Of a stretch of 64,000 nucleotides of DNA, positions 26,240-34,324 are shown one piece after another. The notes beneath the pieces are model-generated. The model was given only the letters and a program-made list of their open reading frames with translations. It did no database searches and had not been told where the DNA came from. How positions within the stretch are numbered: position 1 is the first letter of the stretch; each line of letters starts with the position of its first letter. Source of the stretch: an uncultured Acetatifactor sp. (lineage in GTDB: Bacteria > Bacillota > Clostridia > Lachnospirales > Lachnospiraceae); the NCBI GenBank assembly GCA_910578185.1, contig CAJTPN010000003.1, forward strand, positions 1 to 64,000, given 5' to 3'. Both the position numbers and the translations under genes were made by a program.

Positions 26240-27283
26240 ATGAACCAAACAACTATCCATCTCTATGTAAACATGCCGCAGCACTCCCCAAACTTCCGAA
26301 CCGTTTCGGAAGCCCTGGAAAGCATCCCCTGCGAAACGACGGAGAAAATTTTTCCCGCTCCAAAACTTGACCTGGCTCCTGCCGTTATCCACATCGGCAA
26401 GGGTGTATACCGTGAAAAGCTGGTAATCACACGCCCCAATCTCACCCTGACAGGTGAAGGGGAATCGCGGGAAGACGTGGTGATCGTATACGGCGACGGT
26501 GCGGCGGCTCTGATGCCCAACGGCGAGAAGCGCGGAACCTTCCGCACGGCTTCCGTTCGGATTGATACGCAGGATTTTACCGCCAGACATCTAACCTTCC
26601 AAAACGATGCCGGATACGGCGCTGAAGTGGGACAGGCGCTTGCGTTATATGTGGACGGAGACAGAAACTATTTCGATGACTGTGCATTTTACGGTTATCA
26701 GGACACCCTATTTACCGCTCCTCTGCCGGAACAGGAAATGGTGCCTGGAGGCTTTAAGGGGCCCGGCGAAACCAAACCCAGAACTATGGGACGCCAGTGC
26801 TACCATAACTGTCTCATCAGCGGGGATGTTGATTTTATCTTCGGCAGCGCCATTGCCTATTTTGATCATTGTGTGATTTTTTCCAAAATACGCGAGGACA
26901 AAATAGAAGCCGTCAATGCCGGTGAACATGTCAGTTGCGGCTATGTAACGGCAGCCTCCACCCCAAAAGACGAACCTTTTGGATATGTTTTCAGAGACTG
27001 CAAGCTGGAGAGTGACTGTCCCCCCAATTCTGTCTACTTAGGCCGCCCATGGCGGGAATATGCCAAAACTGTTTTCCTCCACTGTGAGCTGGGTGCTCAT
27101 ATCCGTCCGGAAGGTTGGAATGACTGGAAAAAGCCTCATGGACACTTCTACTATGGAGAATATAAATCCTATGGTCCAGGTGCCAATCCCCAGGCAAGAG
27201 CCGACTTTTCCTGTCAGCTCACCGATGAAGAAGCGTCAAAATACACCATCGAAAACATACTGAAAGGCTGGAACCCCATGTAA
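26240..27283 (+). CDS. Pectinesterase (CE8)
   Basis: Removes methyl esters from pectin or its oligomers. 347 residues forming a right-handed beta helix. All family motifs are present: GQALAL (Gln), YGYQDTLF (Gln-Asp), DVDFIFGSA (catalytic Asp) and LGRPWR (Arg). There is no signal peptide, so it acts in the cytoplasm, presumably on imported methylated oligogalacturonides. GAGGT lies 7 nt before ATG 26240. The long upstream extension from 26099 lacks a site. GH28, an isomerase and a GH88/105 fragment lie 10 kb away and probably serve the same substrate. Confidence 0.95.
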   Translation: MNQTTIHLYVNMPQHSPNFRTVSEALESIPCETTEKIFPAPKLDLAPAVIHIGKGVYREKLVITRPNLTLTGEGESREDVVIVYGDGAAALMPNGEKRGTFRTASVRIDTQDFTARHLTFQNDAGYGAEVGQALALYVDGDRNYFDDCAFYGYQDTLFTAPLPEQEMVPGGFKGPGETKPRTMGRQCYHNCLISGDVDFIFGSAIAYFDHCVIFSKIREDKIEAVNAGEHVSCGYVTAASTPKDEPFGYVFRDCKLESDCPPNSVYLGRPWREYAKTVFLHCELGAHIRPEGWNDWKKPHGHFYYGEYKSYGPGANPQARADFSCQLTDEEASKYTIENILKGWNPM

Positions 27284-27306
27284 ATCATGGGATTTCAGCC
27301 TTTTCA
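27263..27306 (+). terminator. Terminator overlapping the pectinesterase stop
   Basis: AAAGGCTG...CCCATG pairs with CATGGG...CAGCCTTT in a stem of about 16 bp with small mismatches, and TTTTC follows. The 5' arm encodes the last residues and the stop codon lies in the loop. Confidence 0.75.
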
Positions 27307-27470
27307 CTTTCCAGTGTTTGAAAAATACTTTCTGCCAAAGCTGCGTTACAATTTATGGAAGATTTGTCCCAAATAACGGTGGCTTGATATGATGCGATGA
27401 CTAAATTAGGGACAAAAAATCACATAATATAGAGTGTAAAAAAGATAGCGGGAATGATTTTCAGACACGG

Positions 27471-29681
27471 CTAGACGTCAGATTCCGCCAGCTGGGCAAA
27501 CCGTTGAATATATTTCATGGGCAGGTTTCCTTTTTGATAATAACATTCCCTGATATTACCCGAATTGTCCACCAATGTAATCTTGACATATCCCTTTATA
27601 AAAATGTTCTCGCCACATGACGTATAGCTGATATGTTCAAACAATTCTTCAATTTCCGCCCGGTTTGTGATCTGCAAAACCATCTTTTTTTCATCATTGG
27701 TATCGTCAACACTCCCCACATATTCAGCGGCTTCCGAAGTCCTTACCTCCCCTTGCGCAAAATCCTTATCCAACTCTACCCCATATAGTTTTCTGGCAGT
27801 AGTCATAATATCCTCGGGAGAAGTAATCAAACCATGATTAGAATGGAGCCCAAGCTCTATTGCGCTGATCTCAGATACATCCGGTTCCTCCACCCATTTT
27901 CCGTAGCCCGCCTGCCTTAGCGCCTCAATGGTATGTTCCATGGCAGTATTGACTATCACCGTATAACTCATCCACCTTTCACCGTCTGAATTCCTATTCA
28001 TCCATTCCAGCCGCATCCTCACCAGCAGCCGCTTATTCAAAAATAATACCTCATCCGTGTGTTCCATCAGATCCTGATTATAGGCCTGCACAATGACCTG
28101 CGCATCTTTTACCTCCCGCACGGATACGCTTTCCCCTTCCCTGGTAAAAGTAATATTTATCCCATCCGCAGCAGACACATCATCGATCAGATATGCCTGT
28201 TCCAGATATTCCTGACTGGTAAACAGCGGCCACAACAAATTCTTGTCCGCCGGCACACGGTAAAAGCGATAATAACTCCTGCCGCTTTTGAGCGTTACCT
28301 TGGTATAGATACCCTCATCCCCCTGGATTCCTTCTCCCTCGCTGCCCCCTCTCCCGGTGGCATGTTCCAGATAATCATATATTGTATCCACATCTCGATA
28401 ATGCATATTTTCCAGAGCAGCTTCGGCGGAGGAAAGCCTGGAACCATAACGATTTGAAAACGCTCCGTCATAGACGGCCAACTCTGCAATCTCACTCTTG
28501 CTCGGAAGATAATCGTCATACCCAAACCAATCCCGATAAAAAGCACAACAAATCAACAATGACAAGCCGACCACTCCGGCCATCTGTAATCTGTGGTTGA
28601 AAAATGCTTTAAAGTCCATGTGAAAGATCACATCCAGCCCTCCGAACACCAGAACAGAAAGTAAAATCGCACCGAAACTCTTCCAGGCCAATCCCAAAAG
28701 TCCTCCCATATTATCGGTGACCAGAACAAAAAATATCCATCCTCCCATCCCCGCCAACACACCGGTGATTCCCCGTAAGAATGCTGTCACTACTTTATTC
28801 CGAACCCCCTGTTCGGCCAGTTCCGAAGACCGCCTTTGATATACAAGCCATGACAGGCATCCGGTGACCGCCGCTACTCCCCCATTCATCAGTAACAGCC
28901 AGCCTGTGTCTGCCGGAAATTCCATAATGGAAAATCCCAGATAAATGGCTGCAAATAACGGTGATGAATATATTGCTATATTACTGAAATTGTCCACGTA
29001 ATAATACGTGCTCATATAGTACTGAAGATAGGATACCCACATTCCAAGGACGCTGATTACGCCAAATCCTAAAATCAGCATGCTTGTCAGCGTATTCAAT
29101 ATGTTTCCGCTTAACATCAAGGCCAGAAGAACCGTGTGATACACCAGCAAAAATATCAGCAACACCGCCAGAAAGCTAAGCATCGCCTGTCCAAGCATTT
29201 TCGCCACTGCAGCACTGCCTCCCACCCTTCCCATCAACCCGCTCATCAGCATAAGCGTCAATAAGATATTGAGCAAATAGGGCGCCGCCCACACCAGAAT
29301 TCCGTTCAAATAGCATACCCTATAGAGCATATTTCGCTTCACCGGAAGACTGTGATAAAGATCCACCATATTCTTGTGCAATACATACCGAAACCCATAC
29401 AATCCCGACAAAAGCGCCGCCGATATGGCGAAAAAACTTCCCATCCAGATGAGATATCCGTTATAAAAGTTTAAAAGTTTTTTAACCGCATACTCCATTT
29501 GTTCCACATCATTGTTAAATGCACTGTCTATCACTTCCCAGTTCACAGGCATATTGCTTCTCATAACCAGCCAAACCACCGGAACCGCCAAAAAGCTTAC
29601 CAATGCTGATAATACGATCATCCATACTTTATGCCTGAGATCTTCCCTCATGGACCTATAAAATAAGTGTCTTGACATCAT
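27471..29681 (-). CDS. ABC transporter permease (large, YtrC/DUF6449-like)
   Basis: 736-residue membrane protein. An N-terminal half with six or more helices (YGFRYVLHKNMVDLYHSLP motif at about 95) is followed by more helices to about residue 380, then a large extracytoplasmic domain (about 395-736) with no catalytic motif I can see. It overlaps the ATPase gene by 26 nt and belongs to a GntR-ATPase-permease operon of the YtrA-YtrB-YtrC type, usually induced by cell-wall antibiotics. GGTAAAGGG precedes the ATG. Confidence 0.85.
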   Translation of the reverse strand: MMSRHLFYRSMREDLRHKVWMIVLSALVSFLAVPVVWLVMRSNMPVNWEVIDSAFNNDVEQMEYAVKKLLNFYNGYLIWMGSFFAISAALLSGLYGFRYVLHKNMVDLYHSLPVKRNMLYRVCYLNGILVWAAPYLLNILLTLMLMSGLMGRVGGSAAVAKMLGQAMLSFLAVLLIFLLVYHTVLLALMLSGNILNTLTSMLILGFGVISVLGMWVSYLQYYMSTYYYVDNFSNIAIYSSPLFAAIYLGFSIMEFPADTGWLLLMNGGVAAVTGCLSWLVYQRRSSELAEQGVRNKVVTAFLRGITGVLAGMGGWIFFVLVTDNMGGLLGLAWKSFGAILLSVLVFGGLDVIFHMDFKAFFNHRLQMAGVVGLSLLICCAFYRDWFGYDDYLPSKSEIAELAVYDGAFSNRYGSRLSSAEAALENMHYRDVDTIYDYLEHATGRGGSEGEGIQGDEGIYTKVTLKSGRSYYRFYRVPADKNLLWPLFTSQEYLEQAYLIDDVSAADGINITFTREGESVSVREVKDAQVIVQAYNQDLMEHTDEVLFLNKRLLVRMRLEWMNRNSDGERWMSYTVIVNTAMEHTIEALRQAGYGKWVEEPDVSEISAIELGLHSNHGLITSPEDIMTTARKLYGVELDKDFAQGEVRTSEAAEYVGSVDDTNDEKKMVLQITNRAEIEELFEHISYTSCGENIFIKGYVKITLVDNSGNIRECYYQKGNLPMKYIQRFAQLAESDV

Positions 29682-30558
29682 AGCCCTTTACCTCCGTTTC
29701 GCTGATAAATATCTCCTCCAAAGACAACGGCAGCAGTTCATAAAAAACAGGATGCAACTGTTCCATATGGTTTTCTACCTCTTCCCGTCGCCCTCTGACC
29801 GTAAACGTATAAAGCGCTCCCCGGTTCTCCATGGTAACCACATCAAGATGCTCCCTGATCCCGCACAGCATGGTTTCCTCCTTGACAACACACTGTATCT
29901 TGTGAAGATTTAACTTCATCTCGTCGATATCCTTCTCAAACAAGATACCACCCTTATGAAGTAATCCCACATATTCACAAATATCTTCCAGTTCTCTCAA
30001 GTTATGAGATGCGATAATGGGAGTCAGTCCCCGCTCCTCTATCTCCTTGGCAAACAGCGCCTTTACCGCCTGGCGCATCACAGGATCCAGCCCGTCAAAA
30101 GTTTCGTCACAGAGCAGATATTTTGTGTTTGCACAAATTCCGCAAATCACGGCAAGCTGTTTTTTCATACCCTTTGAAAAGGTATTCACCTTACGGCGGC
30201 TGTCCAGTCCGAATTTCTCCATCAGATCTTTCCATTTATCCATATCGAATCCCGTATAATAGGTCTTGTATAAGTACAGCATATCCCTTGGCGTCCCGTT
30301 TTTAAAGAAGAACTGATCGTCCGAGATATAGAAAATCTTTGCCTTTGCGGAAGGATTGTTGTAGACTGCTTCTCCATCCACCATCACAATCCCTTCATCC
30401 GCCTTTAAAACCCCGCCAAGTATCCGCATCAAAGTAGATTTTCCCGCCCCGTTGGTTCCGATGAGTCCGAACACATGTCCCTCTTCAATGGTTGCGCTGA
30501 CATTGTCAATGGCTTTTATTGTATCAAAACACTTACTTACCTTTCGAAATTCAATCAT
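29656..30558 (-). CDS. ABC transporter ATP-binding protein
   Basis: 300-residue ATPase with Walker A GTNGAGKST, a degenerate signature NTFSKGMKKQ, Walker B KYLLCDETFDGLDP and the switch His in IIASHNLRE. In Walker B the residue after Glu is Thr, not the usual Pro (DETFDGLD). A C-terminal extension of about 80 residues could touch the permease. ATG 30558 is preceded by AGGAGAAAATT. It is the middle gene of the GntR operon and overlaps the permease start. Confidence 0.92.
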   Translation of the reverse strand: MIEFRKVSKCFDTIKAIDNVSATIEEGHVFGLIGTNGAGKSTLMRILGGVLKADEGIVMVDGEAVYNNPSAKAKIFYISDDQFFFKNGTPRDMLYLYKTYYTGFDMDKWKDLMEKFGLDSRRKVNTFSKGMKKQLAVICGICANTKYLLCDETFDGLDPVMRQAVKALFAKEIEERGLTPIIASHNLRELEDICEYVGLLHKGGILFEKDIDEMKLNLHKIQCVVKEETMLCGIREHLDVVTMENRGALYTFTVRGRREEVENHMEQLHPVFYELLPLSLEEIFISETEVKGYDVKTLIL

Positions 30559-30595
30559 AATTTTCTCCTGTTCCGGTACCATATCACATATGAAT

Positions 30596-30982
30596 TCACG
30601 TTGCATCCGTCGTTCCCTGATCAGATTCATAGATCTGCCGCAAACACGCTGTCAGCTGACTTTCGGCAATTCCGGCATCCTTTGCATTCTGTGTGATGCT
30701 CTGCCACTCCTTCAGTACCTTGCCCTGCTTATTCTCCCTCCAGTCCTTCTCGGATGTCACAAAGCTTCCCCTGCCGGACACAGTGTAGAGATATCCGTCC
30801 TGTTCCAGCTGTGCATAGGCGCGCTGAATGGTATTTGGATTCACGGACAGTTCCATGGCAAGACTGCGCACACTGGGCATCTTGGTGAGAGGTTCCAGGG
30901 CGCCGCTTACAATCAACCGCTCCAGTTTCTCCACAACCTGTTCATAGATAGGACGTTTATCCCGATAATCTAACAGAATCAT
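30596..30982 (-). CDS. GntR-family regulator (YtrA subfamily)
   Basis: 128 residues: an N-terminal winged helix (PIYEQVVEKLERLIVSGAL, then KMPSVRSLAMELSVNPNTIQRAYAQLEQDG) and a short C-terminal helical part, the size of YtrA rather than of full-length GntR regulators. It should repress its own operon. A perfect 21-bp inverted repeat covers the promoter just upstream, the expected type of operator. ATG 30982 has AAAGGG upstream. Confidence 0.93.
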   Translation of the reverse strand: MILLDYRDKRPIYEQVVEKLERLIVSGALEPLTKMPSVRSLAMELSVNPNTIQRAYAQLEQDGYLYTVSGRGSFVTSEKDWRENKQGKVLKEWQSITQNAKDAGIAESQLTACLRQIYESDQGTTDAT

Positions 30983-31021
30983 GGTTTTTTCCCTTTCTAT
31001 TTTCTCTTTCTGGCAAAGCAA

Positions 31022-31084
31022 AATATGCTATAAGTGTATTAAGATTATTAATACACTTATAGCATATTACAAATCTGTTGTCAA
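31022..31084 (-). promoter_or_regulatory. Promoter and palindromic operator of the GntR-ABC operon
   Basis: TTGACA (31079-31084) and TATAAG (31056-31061) on the minus strand with 17-nt spacing. Two 21-bp arms (31022-31042 and 31048-31068) are perfect inverted copies with a 5-nt centre, with cores AAGTGTATTAA and TTAATACACTT. The palindrome covers the -10 box and the start site, so a bound dimer would block transcription. Confidence 0.85.
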
Positions 31085-31158
31085 GAAATAAATTAACACC
31101 AAAACTGAAGTCTTTCCTATATCGTGGCAGGGCTGTACAAAAATGCCCCGGCAAAATC

Positions 31159-31629
31159 TTAAAGCTTCCTGCCGTCCAAAACAGCCTCCAGCAGCTTATC
31201 CCCCTCATATAACAGCTTTAATGAAAAAAACGGCCTCTCCGTCTCCAGCAGACGCAAAAAAATTCTGTCCCCTTCCCACAAGGGCAACTCATACACTTTT
31301 GCTTTCTCTACCCACTCCAGCTCCCCTTCGTCACAGTCCGTAAGCGTACCTGTAAAGCTGTCCGCAGTATATACAAACATATATTCCCCATCGTTGCCAC
31401 CATAGATAAACGATATGACTCCCCGCAGCTTCCAGGCGTTCAAAATAAGCCCTGTCTCCTCCCGCACTTCTCTTAAAAGGCAATCCTCCGGCGACTCCTG
31501 CGCCTCAAAGTGTCCTCCCACGCCAATCCATTTATCTCTATTGATATCGTGTTCCTTTTTTACACGATGAAGCATCAGATAACAGCCTTCTTTTTCAATA
31601 TAACATATGGTAGTCAAATTACGTTTCAT
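31159..31629 (-). CDS. NUDIX hydrolase (MutT / 8-oxo-dGTP type)
   Basis: 156-residue NUDIX protein with a complete box (GGHFEAQESP, then REVREETGL) and the lead-in DKWIGVGGHFE seen in 8-oxo-dGTP diphosphatases of Firmicutes. It probably cleans oxidised nucleotides, but the substrate is not certain. The ribosome site AAAGGAG lies 8 nt before the ATG. It stands apart from the GntR operon on its right-hand side. Confidence 0.9.
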   Translation of the reverse strand: MKRNLTTICYIEKEGCYLMLHRVKKEHDINRDKWIGVGGHFEAQESPEDCLLREVREETGLILNAWKLRGVISFIYGGNDGEYMFVYTADSFTGTLTDCDEGELEWVEKAKVYELPLWEGDRIFLRLLETERPFFSLKLLYEGDKLLEAVLDGRKL

Positions 31630-31765
31630 CTCCTGCCACTCCTTTCGGTTACTTTCAGCTCCTGGTAGTCTTCCCTTATCCTACCATGGCCCGGTAAAAA
31701 ATACAAGAATTTACCTTATTCTACTTTGAATGAAGTGAACAGTACGTAACGGTTCCCGCTTATGA

Positions 31766-32386
31766 TCAGTCCTCCCCTCTCTGCAGCTGATTTCCCACAT
31801 TTGCCTCCATATCTTCTAATTCCTTTTCCGTAGCCTGAAGCTTCGTATCCAGCGCTATTGCACGCATAATCAGGTTTAAATCCTCAGGTGTAAACATCCC
31901 TGCGGCTCTTGACAGCTCACCTATATTCGCCCGGTTGACCTTCAAAAATCCACCGCCTGACAATGCAATTGTCAATACGTTTTTCTTATCCGTCATGTCT
32001 CCCAGACAAATACTGTTGGTGTCCTCATCACACACAAAGCACACACCATTGTATTCGATCACGCCTCCCTTGGCCAGATGTTCATAAGGCACTTTGGGCG
32101 CATGCCTGAGTTCTTCCAGGGGATTCTTTTTGCCAGACACCGCCGCCTGATATATTTTCTCCGCCTCCGACCTTTGGGATGTCGCCTGGGACTCCTCCCC
32201 AGTTTCCTCCCCTTCCGAGTCCCCCGTCTCGTCACTCGTTTTCTGAAGAGAGCACAATATATTGGCAGAAACCTTATCCCCCTTGACAATGCCCAGGAAA
32301 TTCTGCCCCGCAAAACGGCCTTCCGTTCTCCTGGAAGACGCCGTTTCCTTTCCCCCTACAGCAGCTCTATATGCATCGATCCTCAT
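31766..32386 (-). CDS. Hypothetical protein with FlgM-like start
   Basis: 206 residues, family not recognised. It opens MRIDAY, like many clostridial FlgM anti-sigma proteins, but the rest differs: a low-complexity acidic stretch (about 50-70), then a compact part with EYNGVCFVCDEDTNSICLGD (two Cys) and GGGFLKVNRANIGELSRAAGMFTPEDLNLIMRAI, and a coiled-coil end. GAGGT precedes the ATG. It follows the FliD-like gene by 58 nt and the LytTR regulator before that, so the three probably form one operon. A structural or secretion-linked role is possible but not shown. Confidence 0.7.
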   Translation of the reverse strand: MRIDAYRAAVGGKETASSRRTEGRFAGQNFLGIVKGDKVSANILCSLQKTSDETGDSEGEETGEESQATSQRSEAEKIYQAAVSGKKNPLEELRHAPKVPYEHLAKGGVIEYNGVCFVCDEDTNSICLGDMTDKKNVLTIALSGGGFLKVNRANIGELSRAAGMFTPEDLNLIMRAIALDTKLQATEKELEDMEANVGNQLQRGED

Positions 32387-32444
32387 TTTATTTCACCTCT
32401 TTTTACGCTCCTGACATGCATCCTTCTGACAGATGGGCTGCACA

Positions 32445-33113
32445 CTAGCCTCTGAAATTATACTTACTCAGATAAGAATTGGTCAAATTACCGCTGGAAT
32501 TATATCTGCTGGACGCACTTTCCACACTGGCCCCAGCACTGTCAAACACACGGGATGCAACAAAACTTAACCTCTTCATAAATTCTCCCTCGGAGCCAAG
32601 CAGCTTTTTCACTTTCTCGCCGTCCGCCGCCTCAAAGGTCTCCTGATTCAGCGAAAGCGTTCCGTCGGAGGATACCGTAATCCCGATCTCGGCCAATGCG
32701 CTTTTATTGTCCAGTGCAAGATCTCTCATGGTCTGCCGATAGTAATCATTCAATACACCGGATACCTTCTTTAAATTTTTTCCTGTCTCATTAAAACTGT
32801 CCACCAGGCTTCTGGCAGTATTCGTCATTGACGTACTTGCGTTATCTACTTTATCGCCCAACAGCCTTGTCTGCTCCATCAACATCCTGGACGAACTCTG
32901 CAGCTTGGCGGCATTTGCCTTTTCCGTCCTGCTCTCCAGATTACTGTTGGCATTGATAGCCGCCAGCCTGGACCCTGCCACTCCGTCCTTCATCAAATAA
33001 TTTACAAGAGAATTTTTACTGCTCTTTCTGCTGGTCTGCAGCCCGGCTTTCCTCCTGCTGTTGTTCACCATCTTGGTTGTAGTCCTTCTGGACATCATGC
33101 TTCTGATTCTCAT
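32445..33113 (-). CDS. FliD C-terminal-like protein (orphan)
   Basis: 222 residues. A basic Ser/Arg-rich start (about 1-40) is followed by long helices and a segment like the C-terminal part of flagellar cap protein FliD: AEIGITVSSDGTLSLNQETFEAA with a following KVKKLLG. The final residues YNSSGNLTNSYLSKY resemble the end of a second such protein at 58075. The FliD N-terminal domains are missing, and no flagellar gene is seen in the window. GAGGG lies very near the ATG; ATG 33098 or 33095 is a possible later start. It is preceded by the LytTR regulator. Confidence 0.7.
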   Translation of the reverse strand: MRIRSMMSRRTTTKMVNNSRRKAGLQTSRKSSKNSLVNYLMKDGVAGSRLAAINANSNLESRTEKANAAKLQSSSRMLMEQTRLLGDKVDNASTSMTNTARSLVDSFNETGKNLKKVSGVLNDYYRQTMRDLALDNKSALAEIGITVSSDGTLSLNQETFEAADGEKVKKLLGSEGEFMKRLSFVASRVFDSAGASVESASSRYNSSGNLTNSYLSKYNFRG

Positions 33114-33143
33114 ATTCCCTCATTTCTGCACCGCTTTATCATA

Positions 33144-33869
33144 TCATGTCCTGGAAACTGCGATGGCGGCGCCGACACAGCCCTCTAAAAACTTTGTATA
33201 TGCCTTTACAAATCCGGGGTATTTCTCCCTGGCCACATAAATGGTCTCTCCATTGTGCAGTCGAAGCATTCCCTCGCCATATTCCACAATGTATGCCATG
33301 TTCACCAGATAACCCCTGTGACACCTGTAAAAACTTTCACCCAACTGCTCTTCCATGCCTTTCATAGTGGCATAGACCGTGATCTCTTCCTGCAAAGTAT
33401 GAATTTCCACCTTGCGTTTTCTACTTTCTATGTAAAGAATATCCCCCTTCCGCACGGTAAAGCTCCTGGTCTTTGTCCGAAAAAATAGCTGTTCCCCACG
33501 CAGACATTCCAATCTGCGGGCTTCCCTGCAGGCATCCTCAAAGACCTTGCAAAACTTCTCCTCGGAAACCGGCTTCAGCAAATAGTGAAAGGCCGACACA
33601 TCAAACGCCTCCGATACATATCCCTTAAGCGCAGTCACAAAGATAAGAACCGTATCCTCATTCCTGGTGCGCAGTACCTTTGCCACTTCCATACCACGCA
33701 TCTCTTCCATCTGTATATCCAACAGTAAAATGTCAAAATGCTGCCTTTCCTTCAGGAAGTGCCTGCTGCTGTCAAAGCACCACACCTCACAATCCGGCTC
33801 CTGCTTGTGAATCAATCGATTCAGCCTGACATTGCTCTCCTTTTCCTCATCACAAATTGCGACCTTCAT
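33144..33869 (-). CDS. LytTR-family response regulator
   Basis: 241 residues. The receiver domain (about 1-120) has acidic pocket DEE near residue 8, phosphorylation Asp in LLLDIQMEEM, the T in FVTALKG and the K in LLKPVSEEKF. A LytTR DNA-binding domain follows (about 130-230; DILYIESRKRKVEIH, then YRCHRGYLVNMAYI). No sensor kinase is next to it. GAGGTGGGG precedes the ATG. The two downstream genes (FliD-like and MRIDAY protein) are likely targets, and two 22-bp spaced direct repeats lie about 60 nt upstream. Confidence 0.92.
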   Translation of the reverse strand: MKVAICDEEKESNVRLNRLIHKQEPDCEVWCFDSSRHFLKERQHFDILLLDIQMEEMRGMEVAKVLRTRNEDTVLIFVTALKGYVSEAFDVSAFHYLLKPVSEEKFCKVFEDACREARRLECLRGEQLFFRTKTRSFTVRKGDILYIESRKRKVEIHTLQEEITVYATMKGMEEQLGESFYRCHRGYLVNMAYIVEYGEGMLRLHNGETIYVAREKYPGFVKAYTKFLEGCVGAAIAVSRT

Positions 33870-33926
33870 GCCCCACCTCTTTGTCTTCTACTATTATTTC
33901 GTCAAAAATTCCTCCGGACTTTTGCA

Positions 33927-33960
33927 AAATGTAACGAAATGCGCCGTCAAATGTAACAAA
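33927..33960. promoter_or_regulatory. Direct repeats before the LytTR gene (binding-site candidate)
   Basis: AAATGTAACGAA (33927-33938) and AAATGTAACAAA (33949-33960) are repeated with a 22-bp period, about 60 nt upstream of the regulator start. LytTR proteins bind pairs of short direct repeats about two helical turns apart. The bases only partly match the general LytTR consensus, so this is a candidate for self-regulation. Confidence 0.45.
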
Positions 33961-34053
33961 CCGTTAAACCCATCCTCCTCCACGCAGCCACAAACACAAA
34001 AAGAAAACTTCTCCTGCGACAACATTGTCCCCTTTTGCTACAATCCCCTGCAA

Positions 34054-34112
34054 AATCGCAAAAAGACAGCAAACTTCCGATTAACATCTGTTTGCTGTCC
34101 GTAGCTTTTTAC
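34054..34112 (-). terminator. Hairpin with T-run upstream of the LytTR gene
   Basis: GACAGCAAAC and GTTTGCTGTC form a perfect 10-bp stem with a 15-nt loop. On the minus strand TTTTT follows directly, so it could end transcripts from the hydrogenase-like gene 210 nt upstream. The remaining intergenic sequence (33961-34324) shows no gene. Confidence 0.6.
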
Positions 34113-34324
34113 CTGTCCATATACTATTATTTCGGCATAATTTCTTTTTTGTTTATATCAAAAAACACTTTTCCCGCAATGAACCAAAAGCCTTTCCTGC
34201 CAATGCCCATCCAAGTTCTATGTTCGGAAACCGCTCTTCTGGGAATTCAATTCACACTTTATTGAAATATCAGCCGCCAGATTGAAAAGTCGGGCATACC
34301 TATGAAAAAATAGATTTTCAGAGA

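Noticed and set aside
29656..30558. Broken ATPase because Walker B reads DETFDGLD
   Set aside because: The catalytic Glu is present, all other motifs are intact, and relatives of the YtrB type tolerate this change.
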